From Tetrahymena elliotti 4EA (taxonomy: Eukaryota > Ciliophora > Oligohymenophorea > Hymenostomatida > Tetrahymenidae): a stretch of DNA of 64,000 bases. The notes beneath the pieces are model-generated. The model was not told the DNA's origin. It was given only the letters and a program-made list of their open reading frames with translations, and made no database searches. The position numbers and the translations under genes are program-made. The DNA is taken from positions 124,001 through 188,000 of the forward strand of contig JH720351.1 in assembly GCA_000231825.2 (NCBI GenBank), in the 5' to 3' direction. Numbering within the stretch: the stretch's first letter is position 1; the number at the start of each line of letters is the position of its first letter. Of the stretch, positions 51,001-64,000 are shown piece by piece.

Positions 51001-51890
51001 GGACTCTAATTTTTTATAGTAGTGGTATCACTAATATTTTTAAGCATATGAGCACTGAGATTCTAATTAGTAGTTATTGTAGGTAAGATATTTGAATTTA
51101 AAGATTAAATGTGGGTATTTTAAGACATAATCAACCTAGTGAAATTATCATTGTCATTTAAGTAATTCTTTTTGGAAGTAGTCTAAATTTCTTATAAATT
51201 TCTTAACAAATTGCTACTCTAATTTTTTTATACTGTCTTGCTTATTTTGTTGCCAAAAATTTCATTAATCATTTTTTAACTTTTTATTTTATTCATTTAC
51301 TTTGCTTATTGACTTTTTTATGATTTTGAATTAGGTGAATTGAAATACTTAGAGGGGAGCAGAAGCTTTACTGTATCTGGCTCACTCTTTAAAATCTCTT
51401 TATCTAATGATTATGATAATTACACTTTAAACAAATTGGCTGCATTTTATTTATCACTTCCTGACGATTACAAGTCTTGTGGTAAATAATTTATTTGATT
51501 ACTACTGCCACTTAAATCTGCAAAGTTTAATTTTATTTCATCATTTACAGGACTTTAAACTTACAATTAACTTTCATAAGTTTTAATATGATGTTTTTAA
51601 TTTTCTATTTCTGGTAATATGAGATTATGCTCAATACCATAATTCTTATTGATCATTTACTGATTTTTAGACAAATTATAATGCACCAGCTAAGTAATTG
51701 ACTTTTCTTTTCTCGAGCTTTTGTTGTTCAATGAAGAAATTTTACTATTTTAGTTTCTTGGAGAAGAAATTGTGAGTTAATCTGATTGCTAATCATTTAC
51801 TCTTTGCTTGGAATATTTTTATTTGATATAATGAGAAAAAGTATTTTCCTTGCTACAGTAAAAATTAGTGGATTGCTAATTTAAGTTCAT
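48021..51890 (-). CDS. 1289-aa protein; low-complexity N-half, possible globin-like C-half
   Basis: One frame without TGA from ATG (51890) to TGA (plus 48021-48023), 1289 aa, no intron needed. Residues 1 to about 750 are Ser/Asn/Gln/Lys-rich and probably disordered. From about 760 the protein becomes helical. One block, about 890-990, has the layout of a truncated (group 1) globin: LLDEIGGRSFIEKMFVIFFT, DLIRSKEFL, a helix with ICEFLKAS, then MLKEKVKSLGIQLSSIDFF. In true truncated globins the third element carries the haem-ligand His before GLGI; here a Lys/Val stands there, so haem binding is doubtful. A second helical block follows to the end. An in-frame ATG 206 codons downstream is a weaker start, since the upstream codons are clearly protein-like. 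Function unknown. Confidence 0.75.
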
Positions 51891-53297
51891 AAGAGAATTA
51901 ATTATTATTAAGTTTGGTATTCTTTTAACTTCCTATAAATTGCTATTTCTACTATGTTAGTTTAATCTTTTTATGTCAAAATATTAATAAATCTGCAAGA
52001 TGATATTACTTAATAAAAGTAAAAATAATATTTCAATAAAAAAAGTACTAAAAGCATCAATCACGTTTTATATATTATATTAGCTTGATTTCATGTTAAA
52101 AAATGATGATGATAATGATGATATTAATAATAATAACCTTGATTTTGATGGATTATATTAAATTTTTAATGATAGTAAGAAAACTTATTTCTCGATTTTA
52201 GATAAAAAATTCAACATTTTTAACTTCTAAGAGTTTGATTTTATTATTCATTAATAATCAAAAAGCTGATTTATTGATTTTAGATAAAAAATTCTAGATT
52301 TTTAACTTCCAAAAGTAGTATTCATTTTTATAAACATTTTTTATTTTTTAAGCTTAAGAAAAAATATTAATTTATCTCTATTTCTAGTTTCTATTTTACT
52401 TTTTTATATAATATCCTTTTAATACTGTAAAATGTTGTAAAAACATTAACTTTCATATTAGGTCTATCTAATATATTAATTGTTTTGGTTAGTATATTTA
52501 ATATTTTAACTTAAAAAAGTTTTATTTTTTTATTTTTAAAGCAAAAAATATTTTAAATTTGCAGTTTTACTCAAAAAAGTAGAATCTTTTTTCTAAATTA
52601 TTAAGATTTAGTAATATCTTAAATGCTAAATTTTTTTAAGCATGATACATCATAAAAATAGAAAATAAAAAACATTTAAAAGATGGTTAAAAAGGGAATA
52701 AAAAATTAAAGTTCAATTGAAAATGAAAAGCAGAATGTAAATAGCAAAGTTTATGAAAATATATTTAAATAATTACAATTATAAAAAAAATAAAAGAAGA
52801 TTACTTCTAAAATAAGCTTAATTATAAAAGAAATCTGATATATTAAAACCCAAAAAAATAGAGACATTAATTTGAAAAATATTTATAACAATTAAACAGT
52901 ATTTCTAGATGATTTTTTTGAATATTTTTTTAAATTCAATAATTTATTACAAGATTTCATGCTAAGGGTAATTAATAAATTATAAGCTAATTGATTAAGT
53001 TAATTAAGAGATATAATTGTCAGAATAGCTAGATCACTAAAAACAAACAATTTGAGTTTTATTAAAAGGTTAAATTAAGTTTGATATTGCAGTGATTGAT
53101 TATCTTTCTAGCTAGTTAAAATCAAAGTTACACTAACATATTTTGTTCTTCAAAGAAAGAAGACATCCTTTAAAGATACCTTAAAATAAATAAGCTTATA
53201 AGGCTGGGCATTTTTAATTATTAAATTTTGGATACATAATTTAGAATAGCATAACATAAGATAAATTTTTAACCTACTTTGAATAATTAAATTTAAA
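51891..53297. other. Divergent intergenic region with short repeats
   Basis: About 1.4 kb between two divergent genes. A GAT/AAT microsatellite lies near 52107-52136, and two diverged direct repeat copies lie at 52180-52315. The promoters of both genes should be here; no element is identified. Confidence 0.55.
52180..52315. repeat. Two diverged direct repeat copies, period about 81 nt
   Basis: Copies at 52180-52233 and 52261-52315 share GATTTTAGATAAAAAATTC and TTTTTAACTTC with scattered differences. Confidence 0.65.
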
Positions 53298-56200
53298 ATG
53301 GAAAAATTTTCATAGTATTTAACAAAGAAACTAAACAAGAGAGCTGCTAAGTAGGATTTAGTTAACTAGCGTAAAATACAATCAAACTAGCCTACTGAAC
53401 TGTATATGGATAATGGAATTTCTACTTCTAAATATACACTTTTAACTTTCTTGCCTTTGAACATTATGGAGTAATTTAGTAAATTAGCTAATGTATATTT
53501 CTTATTCATAGGATTTATGCAGATGATAAATACTATTTCTATATCTGAAGGATAACCTGTCATATACTTCCCTTTATTAGTTGTTATAGCGATTTCGATG
53601 GGGAAAGATTGTATAGAAGATATGAAAAGGCATAAATCAGATTAAAGTGAAAACAATGAAGAAGTTGAAGTATATAGAAACGGATAGTTTATAAAATGCC
53701 CCTCTATGTCTATTTTAGTAGGAGAAGTAATAAGAGTAAAGAGAGGAGAGCATTTCCCTGCAGATATCCTTTGTATATATTCAACAGGTAAAAAAGGAGA
53801 AGCTTTCATTGAAACAAAAAATCTTGATGGAGAAACTAATCTTAAAAAAAAGATAGCTCCTAAAATCTCAAATTGCTTGACCATTTAAGACTTCGCATAA
53901 TCATGCCTAACTTTTTAGTATGAAGCCCCAAATCCTTACTTGTATAAATTTAATGGAACTCTTAATGTTAAAGGTAATCCAGAAGAATTTTCTGTTAATG
54001 ATTCTAATTTTATTTTGCGTGGCTGCTCATTATAAAATACAGAAATGGTATATGGTCTAGTCTCTTATACAGGACATGAAACAAAAATTATGCTCAATTC
54101 TGTGAAAGCTCGTCCAAAGGTATTTTTGAATTTTCTACTTGTGTTTTACAAGCAAATTATATCAGTTAAAAGAAAATCTATTAAAAAATAAGAGATTTAA
54201 ATTAAATAGTAAACTGATCTTAAAAGTTATTAAGAACAAATAAATTCAATTTAAGAAATTTTCAACTAACCTAACTTAAAAAATTATTTATCTCTAATTT
54301 AATATAACCATATTCAATTAAGCCAGTAAAAATTGTGAGAAATTGCTTTTTTAGCTTTTCTTTTTACATTTCCAATTTTTTAATCAAATTGTAAACAAAA
54401 AGCTAACTAATCTTTTTAATAGAAATTTAAAACACATTTCTCAAAAAAGGAAGATTAAATTTTTGATTTTACTCAAATATAATAATGGAAATTATTGTCA
54501 AATAAATTCTGAACACTAACTATATTTATTTTTTCATTTTTCCAAAAATAATTTCCACCTTTATTAGAAAAACTTCAATTGGGATTATGCTTAATTAGTT
54601 GAGTTATTATTTAATCTTATTTATAAATATTAAAAAAGAAATCCAAAGTAGAAATTTAGATGAACAGCTTTATTGGGCTTATCTTTTACATTTAGATCTT
54701 CATTTGTTTTGCAACTGCAATAATATCTGCAATCTTATCTGATTAAACATTTAACAGTTATGGATATTTGCAAATATCTGATAGTGATGCAGATAAAAAA
54801 TTTATGCTCAATTTTTTGATTAAATGGGGAACTTGGATCTTAATTTTTACAAATTTTGTTCCTATTTCTCTTCTTGTAACTTTAGAAATGGTTAAGTTCT
54901 TTTAAGGGAAATTGATAAGCAGTGATAAAAATACTATGTTTGTAGACTCTGAAGATCCTACTCACCCATAGCCAGCTAGTGTAATGTCATCTAATCTAAA
55001 TGAAGAATTAGGATAAGTTCAATATATTTTTTCAGATAAAACTGGAACATTAACATCTAATGTTATGAAATATAAATGCGTTACTATAAATGGCATTTCA
55101 TATGGTGAAAATAGAGATATGAATGATAAAGATTTAAAACAGCTACCAGTAGTTAAAAATGTTGATTTTAGAGATAGCAGTTTATTTAAATAACTTGAAG
55201 ATCCCAAATCTTCGAATTACAGTTATATATGTGAGTTTTTAATGATGTTAGCAGTTTGTCATGCAGTTATCACTGAATTAGATTCTAAAACGCAATAAAT
55301 TGAATACAATGGTTCATCTCCAGATGAACTAGCTTTACTTTACTTTGCAAAATTTGCTGGAATGGAATTTACAGGAATTGATGAAAATGAACTAATGAGT
55401 GTTAAATTCAAAGGAAAAATTAAAAAATTTCAATTACTTCATGTTTTAGAATTTAATTCTACAAGAAAGCGTATGAGTGTAATTGTTAGGGATGATAATA
55501 ATTAAATTATTCTCTACACTAAGGGGGCTGATTCCATTATTTAAAAGAGGATGGCACAATGTGATGAAAGCGTTGTAGAAAATACCTGGAGTAATCTCTA
55601 AAGGTATGCTTCATAAGGTTTACGTACTTTACTTTGTGCAAAAAGAATAATTAAATAAAGAGAATATGATGAATGGAATAAATAGTATATGGTAGCTTGT
55701 GCAGCTTTAGAAGAAAGGGACAAAAAAATGGAAGCTTTACAAGAAGTTATAGAATAAAACTTAGAAATGCTTGGTGCTACAGCAATAGAAGACATGCTCT
55801 AAGATCAAGTAGGTGAAACTATTTCTGTTTTAAAAAGTGCTGGAATCAAGGTAAATTTAACTCATTCGTTTTAAATAATTAGTTTATTTGAAATATCTGA
55901 AAGTGGTTACTAATTTTTAATAAATAATAAAAAACATATTTTTCATTATGGAAAATAGGTATGGGTACTTACAGGAGATAAAGTTGAAACTGCAATAAAT
56001 ATTGGATATTCTTGTAAATTATTGACTGATGATTAAGAACAGCTTATTGTGGATGGAGAAACTGAAAATTAAGTCATTGATTCGATTGAAGATGTGAGAA
56101 AAAAAATAGATGAGATAAGAAAAGAAGATAGAGAGCAAAATCTTTAAAAACAAAGCCCAATAGCATTAGTACTTACTGGAGATAGTCTTATTCCTTGTAT

Positions 56201-57819
56201 GAAAAATGACAAATTAGTTCGTTAAATTATAGAAATTTCAAATTAATGTGATGTGGTCCTAGCTTGCAGAGTTTCTCCTAAATAAAAATAAGAAATAGTA
56301 GCAATGGTAAGGAAAGCTAAACCTAATATAACGACTCTTGCTATAGGTGATGGAGCAAATGATGTAAATATGATTACAGAAGCTCATGTAGGAATAGGTA
56401 TTAGAGGTAAAGAAGGTCACTAGGCTGCTCGTGCAAGTGATTTTGCAATTGGTGAATTTAAAATTTTAAGAAATTTATTACTTTTTCATGGCAGAGAATG
56501 CTATAGGTAAAATATTTTCAAGATAAATATAATAAATTCTAATAATTCATTTATAATTCAAGGAGAAACACAGCTTTGATTTGCTATAATTTTTATAAAA
56601 ATATGTTACTCGTCATTCCTCAACTTTGGTATGGCATAATAAATGGATTTTCAGGTACTTCTCTCTACGACCCTTATCTTTATTAGCTATACAACATGTG
56701 CTACACCTCTATACCTATAGTTCGTATAAAAAACTCTGTTATAATATTTTTTGGATAAAATTTTAATTTAAAAACTTAGTTTATGCTATTTTCGATGAGC
56801 AGTTTTGCTAGAAGGATTTGATTAAAATGCCAAAAGAATATGGATAAGGCATGAGAAGTTCTTTATTTAATAAAAAATAATTCATGTTTTGGTTATTTAA
56901 TGGATTTTGGCAGGCAGCTGTCTGTTGCTGGGTTTGTTATTTAGGTATATATATTTTATTTATTTTGGAGTGATCGACTCTATATTTAATATTAATAAAG
57001 GTATGGAATTAGTCTCAACTTCTCATGGAAGAATGTTCTTTTTTGCATCCTCTGGTAACGCCTCATTTGGTGGCTCTGTAATAATTGGAAATTTGAAAAT
57101 ATTAACATTTAGTTATACTCATACAATAATGTCACTATTGTGTATATTTGGCAGTATACTCTTCTACTTTTCTAATCATGTTATCATAAGTGTAGTTAAT
57201 AAATAATTTGATTTATGGTAGACTTTTTTTATGTAAATAAAATCAACCTCTTTCTGGTTATCCAATTTGATAATCGTAATATTTATCATGTCAATTGAAT
57301 GGGCTATTTCTTATTTTAAATATGGTCAAATGTATCCTGAAAAATTTTATCTAATAAAATAAAAACAAATTTAATCTCCTGATAAATAAGTTCTAATAGC
57401 TCCTACACTCAACTAAAATACTCTTGCCTTAGAAAACAATATTATCAGCTAGATTGCTACACCTGCACTCAATACTCCGTAATTATTTTATTTTTGAAAT
57501 ATTTATTTGAAAAGTCAATAAAAATTTATGATAAAATAGAGACATTACCACTTTATAAGAAAGAAATATTGATATTAATTTCAAGGATTCTTAAAAATAA
57601 AGTATTATTATCACTTAAAGTGAGAAAATACCAACTTCAAAAAAAATAAGTAAATAAAATAAACATGACATTTCCAAAAGTCATTATGTTGAGAGCAACA
57701 ACCCACCTATTGCTGTTGCTCGTTCTGTACGTCATTAATTAACAACTCAGTACACTGGATATGCCTTCTCAGAGAGTGAAAAGTTCACGGAAGCGAGAAA
57801 AAATAATTATCAAAATTGA
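53298..57819 (+). CDS. P4-type ATPase (phospholipid flippase)
   Basis: Seven exons, 53298-54119, 54639-55850, 55959-56506, 56563-56723, 56780-56944, 56971-57478 and 57564-57819, give 1223 aa, the usual P4 length. The N-terminal region has the P4-type [20 protein letters not shown] leading into the first membrane helices. The actuator domain carries DGET (177-180). The phosphorylation motif DKTGT is at 407-411, the nucleotide-binding domain has SSPDELALL and KGADSII, and the hinge has GDGAND (808-813). NGFWQAAV begins the C-terminal membrane region, and the cytosolic tail ends with [11 protein letters not shown], typical of the family. Flippases move aminophospholipids from the outer to the cytosolic leaflet of plasma, Golgi or endosomal membranes, usually with a CDC50 partner. 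Splice sites fit phases throughout, but the fifth intron (56945-56970) is only 26 nt; a base-call error there is the alternative. The first intron (519 nt) splits the region before membrane helix 3. Confidence 0.95.
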
Positions 57820-58604
57820 TTTTCAGATAAAAATTAGAAAAAAAAATAAAAAGCAGAATTTCAAAAATAAGTATAATCTTACCGAATTAATAGAAGAATT
57901 ATTAATTTTTGTTACCTCGTTAATAAAATATTTAAAAGTTATATTATGTATCTCATTTGAATATTTTCTTTAAATATAGTTTTAGCTCTTTTTTAATTAA
58001 ATTAAAAACATAAAATGATATCTTTTACTTTAACAAATTTAATTTGTTTGGTTTAAATTTCATAACTTTATCAAATATGAAATGCATATAAAAGAGTAAA
58101 AACTTTAAATTAAAATATTTATTTATAATATAAACTTTATCTTTGATTAATATTTTATCTTAGGTAATTGGCTATTCTCTTCTAAAATTGAAATCATTTT
58201 TATTTTTAAAAGCATTTCCTCTTTTTATTAATTGTAATTGTGTGAAAATATTTTAGAATTTAATGTATTTAATTGTATTCATATTAAGAGAATTACTTTT
58301 TTACCTTACTACCGAGTTAAGAAAATTTGTTGAGTTTTCATATCCATTCCTTCTTTATAAATATAATTTGTTTATTCTTCATAATTGATTCAAAAAAAAT
58401 GAAAAATGTAAAAAATTAGTTAAAGCAATAAACACTTCAATTTTTTTAATTTAACAATCACTTTTTGAAAAAATAATAAGCAGTGATAAATATCAATAAT
58501 TTTAAGAAGTAATTATCTAAATTAGCAAACAAAAAGCAAAAAAAAACAATTAATAATATTTTGTTAAATAAGCATAAATCATAAAAGCCAGTATCTAAGT
58601 GCTT
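57820..58604. other. Intergenic spacer
   Basis: About 785 nt between two plus-strand genes, AT-rich. It holds the flippase 3' UTR and the promoter of the WD40 gene. Confidence 0.55.
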
Positions 58605-61600
58605 ATGTAAGAGGTGATACGTATAGGTTAAAGGAGAGGTTCATTATCAGACGTTAAAGCTAGTTTTTAACCCTAAGGAATCAATTAGATGCATCAAATG
58701 TATTAAAAGTATAGCGAAGTACCTATTACTGTTGGAAGATCCTAAATATTACCTGAATAATAATAACAGTAACAGATGCATATGTAGCAATAATAGATTA
58801 ATAACTAATTATAATCCAATAGTGCTAATCATATCAGAGGAATTGAAAAGAATTATGCATAGCCAGCTATAAGTTATAATGAAAACAGAAATTAAAATGA
58901 AGGTATAGATGGAATGTTTCAGAATAAATAGTATTATCAAAATTAAGATGTTAATAATCAATAGTTCTTTTAATAGCAATAATACCCCTATTCATGTCTA
59001 GGTACACTCAGACAAGAAGAGAATCCTAATGATTTATTTGCTGAAGCTCTTTTGGTGGGACCTTATCATGTAATAGTTCTTGCAAGCTAAATGAAAAAGC
59101 TAATAGTAACTTCAGATTAAAATATCACAAAGAGATTATATTTCTAATATCTAGGTAAGGAAATCAATGTGAAAGATTTTTTTTTAAACAGTTCTAACTT
59201 GTATGCTATTGCTCTCTTAGAATAAGATATTGGAACTGAGTATGGCTATCTGGGTATTATAAATGCTAAGATAGACTATTTCATAGCTTTAATATAAAAG
59301 TAGAAAAGTGCTGGTGAAAGTTGCATTATTAATATAAATATGCCTACTTAAAAATATGAAATAAACGACATTAGCTTAAAGTAGTTGAAGATAAATTAAG
59401 CCAATAGTGTATAAGAGAGTGAATCTTTATCATAAAATTATTTAGTTCAGTAGTAGAATATGACCAAAGGATGGTACATTATCAAAGATGAGTAATTAGG
59501 ATATTGCATAATAGGTTATTCATAAAACAGTACTATTCCTTTCATCAACACTATGCAGATTGAACGATGGATGTCTTCCAGCGATGAAACAGTTCAAGCA
59601 GATAATTTTAGTAATTTTATTTTAAATATTTATTACAATAATTTATTTTACTCATATAATTTAAAATGATTAACCATGAAAAAAAAATTGAAAAACAATT
59701 TGATCAATTCACTTTAAGATTTTAACAGCTAGTTTATTAAATCTAAATTGATTGATTATCGAATAATTTTATTGTTAATTTTTATCTTTATCTCTTTACT
59801 TTTTCTCTTTTTTTAGAATCAATTAATTTAATAAAAAATGTTATTTTTAAAAAAAGGTTTTGTTGCTTCAACTAAAATGGACATTAAAGAGTTAACTGAA
59901 AGCTCCATTTCTAAAGCTCATTCATCTGGAATCTATAAAATATGTAGAATTAATCATGAAATCATTGTTAGTAGTAGCTGTGATAATTCAATCAAATTTT
60001 GGGATCCTATATCATAATCTCTTATAAAAAACTATAAAAATGATTAATGCTGTAGGAATTTCTGTATTTCAGAAGATTAGTAATATTTATTTGGAACATG
60101 TGATAATTATATATTCAGAATGAAATGGAAGTCTAACTACTAAATTGATAAAGCTTTTTCATGCTAAGATAAAATTTACAGTATCTGCAAAATAAAAGTT
60201 GATGAAAAGACAGGACATGATATAATTGCCGCTGGAGATGCCCTTGGAAATATTTACATAATTGATGCTACCTAAATGCAACAGATTTAGATGATAGCTA
60301 ATTCAACTTCAAATAAAAATGGACACATCTCAAGCCTTAACTCTATTAGCAAAATCAGTAACAACCAAATTGCAACAGCTGGTGGTGGAGGGTAATATAA
60401 AAATTATTAACGAAATATTTAAGCAAAAAATAAGCCATAACAATTAAAGAATACAAACAAAGATTTTTTTGATAATTTTTACCGTTATAGTTTTATTTTA
60501 ATTATTCCCTTATTAATTTTTGACCACAGATTTTTTTACCAAATAAATAAATACTATCAAAAATTAAGATAATTAAAACCCATAAATTAAATTCTTTTCT
60601 TATTTAATTAATTCTTACTGGTATGAATTTTATAAATAAGTAATATCATGAATTTAAGACTTTAACAGTAACATCAAGAATTTATAAAATTCCAATTCTT
60701 ATAACAACTTCATAACAGCCATTCCTTCATTACTTTCATTACTGAATACTAATTTTTTGATAAATAATAAAGTTAACTCAAAATATGGATGTGGGAAGAT
60801 GGGTTTTTAGTGAAAAATTTAGAAGGTCATAACACTCAAAAGAATATTTACTTTGTAGATAAACATCCTGAAAAAGAAAATTAATTGATAACTGCAAGTA
60901 GTGATTAGACTATTAGAGTTTGGGATATTACTACTGGATAACAAGTAAAGAAAATTTTAGTCAACAATTCTATTTATTGTGCAGGATTTCTAAATGAATA
61001 TGAATTAGCAGTTGGAGATTTTAATCTAATTAGAATATTTAATTTGAGAACTTGGTAATATAAAAAAATTGATAAGCACACATGCAGAATTAACACTATT
61101 TGTTCCTTAAACGAAAGAAGCTTCGTCAGTGGAGATATTGAAGGAAATATATTTTTATTTACCTTTGAAGAAGAAAATAAAAATTAAGACATCTTGATAG
61201 AAGGCATCTAAGGAGACTCTAAAGTTTCAAATAATTAAAATTCTTAGTTTAACAAAACCTACAAGATCGTTTAACCCAATTACTAAAATCTAACAGAAGT
61301 AAGTAGATTTAGACAGCATACAGATGCTATTGAATTATCATTTGAAAGAGTTGAAAATCAAAGTGTAAAAAACCCTGAAAGTGCTTAAAAATCAGATTAT
61401 AAATAACTTATGAATAATAAACCATTGTAAACAAATTAAGATGCACTAAATTAGAAAAACATAATATAAAATTACAGCTTTGGATAATAACCTATAAATG
61501 TTTAAAAATAATAAGAAAATCCAGTAACTATAAGTACCCCTTTAAAGTAAGCTGCTATCATGGATAGGACTAGATAGAACTCAGTTCATCTAATATTACT

Positions 61601-64000
61601 TGCTCCTTAGTAGAATAGTGCTTTATCACACTTTTAAGATGGAGCATAAGATTTCAATGAGAATTAAAACCCTACTTTATCAGTTAAAAAATAGAATGGA
61701 GACTCTTATTAGAAAAATAATTTTTCTTCAATCAAGGATCCACAAACATTTCCTAAAGTTAATAATAATAATAATAACAATGGTAGTTTTGTTAATAGTG
61801 AGAAAAAAGATTTCTCTTACAACTATAAAAATCCATACTAAGACTCAACAAATAATGGCAGCAACAGTAACAACTCTTTTGTTAATGCTCCAAGCAATAT
61901 TTCTCAAAGTGAAAAAAAAATAGAAAGAAAAAATTCTTTTGAAATGGAAAATGTAAAAAGAGATCATAATCAATAGGATTCTAGTCAAATAAATAATTTC
62001 GTCAATGTTTCAGGCATTTAAAACCCAGTCACTGTCTCCTAATCTTAAGCTGCTTTATAGAAAATAATAAGTCCAGTTAACTTACAATTTTAAAATCAAT
62101 AAAATTAGATTCAACTTTAGCAGTATTAAGTTTAGCAAAATAATAATAATAATCCAAACAATCCATTTGAAAGAAAAAGAAGTAGCAGTGTTGCTAAAAT
62201 TTCATTAAACTAAAATATTGAGGAATAAATCTTATCAAACTAATAATATCCACCAATACAATCTAATAACTAAAATTAGATTTACTAACCAACTACCAAT
62301 AGCAATAATAATAATTAGTAGATAAATCCTAACAATTAATCTTAGATAAATCCTAACAATTAATCTATGAATTAAATGACAAATTAATATGGAGGAAGAG
62401 TTATTGTTATTCCAAGAAGCTCTAGTGCTGCCAAACTAAATCCTTAGCAACAATAGAATATCAGTCTTTCTAGCAATATGAGTGCTGCTCAAATTTAATA
62501 AAACTTAAATCCTTATAACTCTCCTAATTCAATATAATAAGTGATGATTAACAATATTTTATACTAAAAATTAAATTAAAATACAAATAACAACAATATT
62601 ACTAATTAACCATTTAACCCACTTATTTAGAATCAAGTCAAGCCTGTTTAGCCAAATTAATTAAATTATTTGTAGTAAGCTATTACTCCAACATAAAAAA
62701 CTAACTCTTCAGCTTAAAAAGATACCTAGTCGCCTTAAATATACTCTAATCCTAATAATAATAGCAATGAAAACTTACATAAAATTGCTTAGTATAATTA
62801 GAATAATATTAGAGAATCATTCGGATCTAAAGTGAGAAGCTTTACTCGTACTCCTGAAAAGACACCTATATCTCAATCTTTGGCTCCTTCTCCCATTCCA
62901 TAAATTTAGTAACAAGCTAATATACATTCAAGTTAAGTTAATAGCCAATATAAGCCATAAATTTTAAGAGAAAGAAATCAAGGAAATAGCATTGATTTAG
63001 GAAACATCAATAATAATTAGAGTTTCAAAAATGAAAATGATGATAATGCTATCTACTAAAAAGACAGCAAAATGAGACAAACTTATGAAAATCATATTTA
63101 ACACTTAAAAAGCGAAATTTAGAAATTAGAGTAAAGCAGTGATAGCAAAAGCGAGATGATATCTTAATTAACAAAAGAGAAATCAGAAATGTATGAAATA
63201 ATAAACTAACTCAAAAAAGAAGTTGACCTCATCAAGTCAAATCAAGATAAAGAAAATAAATAAAAGTTTGAAATCATTTAATGCTCTAATAAATTATCTG
63301 AAATAAGTTTATTAAATGAAGAACTTATCAAAAAGATTACTCATTATTAAGAATAAGAAAAAAAAAATTAACAAATTCTTTCAGATTTAATAAACTCCAA
63401 TAGTTTGTTAAATGATAAGAGTGAGCAATAGTAGAAAGACAATAGTGAATTAGAATCGCTTGTTTTTTAACTAAAATAATAGATCTAAGAAAGAGATTAA
63501 CACATTACTATGTAGCAAAATAGAATTTAAGATTTAGATAATTAAAACAATGTTTTGACTTAGAAATTAGAAGTTACCTAGAGATATAATGAAGAAGAAG
63601 TTTAAAATTTACAGAAACAGTTAGCTGAAAAAGAGAGATACATATCAACTATCTTAAAAGTAAGTTTTAGTTTTAAATTTTAAATTTGTCATTTATTTTT
63701 TAATATTGTTATTAAAACAGGGTTAACCATCATATGGTATGTAAACTTTAAATGAGCAGCAAAAGTAGTCTAAAGCAATTTCAAAATATTTTTCTGAAAA
63801 AGAAAGTATATCTGAGATTAATCCATATGAGACTGAAAATAATAGAACAAATACCTATTAAGATTAAGATTCATTACTTTTCAAAGTTGAAAAAGAAGAT
63901 GATAAATAATCTGCTAAATTCACAAGTCATATAAATAATGAATCTGAATTTGTAAGCAAAGATTTAAAGGATAAGTATAAGAAAATAGAGATTATGGCCT
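58605..64000 (+). CDS. WD40/coiled-coil protein with Q/N-rich regions (partial at 3' end)
   Basis: Exons 58605-59610, 59857-60391, 60773-63659 and 63721 to the window end give 1569 aa so far. The start is the first ATG of a frame reading RRGSLSDVKASF, well before the ATG at 58689. Residues 1-130 are Q-rich. About 130-330 is a beta-rich region (LFAEALLVGPYHVIVLA) that may be the first part of a propeller. From about 336 WD repeats appear: CDNSIKFWDP, GDALGNIYIIDA, KIWMWEDG, SSDQTIRVWDITTG, FNLIRIFNLRTW, SGDIEGNIFLFTF. Residues about 690-1270 are Asn/Gln/Ser-rich, and about 1276-1476 form a long coiled coil (SEMYEIINQLKKEVDLIK). This layout suggests a cytoskeletal or ciliary scaffold, an inference. 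The gene continues past the right edge. Confidence 0.85.
62320..62367 (+). repeat. In-frame 24-nt tandem duplication
   Basis: TAGATAAATCCTAACAATTA plus ATCT occurs twice in direct succession inside the WD40/coiled-coil gene and encodes INPNNQSQ twice. It is probably replication slippage in the low-complexity region. Confidence 0.8.

Noticed and set aside
59611..59671. A separate gene ending at a TGA near 59670
   Set aside because: A GT donor at 59611 and an AG before 59857 join in phase 1 and give smooth protein into the WD repeats, whereas the read-through tail is plain AT-rich translation.
1..64000. tRNA, rRNA, CRISPR or telomere (GGGGTT) repeats
   Set aside because: I looked for B-box-like GTTCRANNC with a matching stem, rRNA-like GC-rich blocks, spaced repeats and telomere units, and found none that held up.

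Overview
The window reads as nuclear DNA of an oligohymenophorean ciliate, most likely Tetrahymena or a close relative. The base composition is very AT-rich. TAA and TAG occur in frame as glutamine throughout every recognisable gene, and every complete gene ends at TGA. Introns are GT...AG, mostly AT-rich, and range from about 26 to 870 nt. I placed exons by reading both strands with TAA/TAG = Gln; a standard-code reading breaks nearly every gene.

Left part (1-24 kb). The tail of a BRCT-domain protein runs off the left edge (+). It is followed by an RNF170-type RING E3 ligase (4157-5831, +), a RAP-domain protein (9575-11616, +), a seven-exon NADH-cytochrome b5 reductase (12059-13794, -) and a 776-aa membrane protein of a ciliate-type family (15384-17714, -). 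A decayed 760-bp hAT transposon with terminal inverted repeats and an 8-bp target duplication lies at 19239-19998. Two small unrecognised N/Q-rich genes (20770-21355 and 22556-23224, -) and a stand-alone DUSP12/Yvh1-type zinc-binding protein (23780-24097, +) follow.

Middle part (24-46 kb). A MORN-repeat gene (26037-26914, +) needs at least one frameshift correction. A purine-rich, G-rich tract and a 551-aa gene with strongly C-ending codons (29356-31011, -) come next. From 31 to 45.8 kb the window is almost empty. It holds a 558-base assembly gap flanked by diverged direct repeats, and a few broken or coding-like islands (35.4-36.7 kb, 44.38-44.76 kb).

Right part (46-64 kb). Here are a Tim17/NDUFA11-like mitochondrial inner-membrane protein (45842-47619, +), a 1289-aa protein with a possible truncated-globin-like domain (48021-51890, -), a P4-ATPase phospholipid flippase in seven exons (53298-57819, +), and the first 1569 residues of a WD40/coiled-coil protein that runs off the right edge (58605-64000, +).

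The genes are ordinary single eukaryotic transcription units with no operon logic. Themes are membrane and organelle housekeeping (flippase, RING ligase, b5 reductase, Tim17-like, RAP) plus ciliate-typical low-complexity proteins. A hAT copy and long gene-poor stretches raise the question whether part of this DNA is germline-limited. I found no rRNA, tRNA, CRISPR array or telomere repeat.
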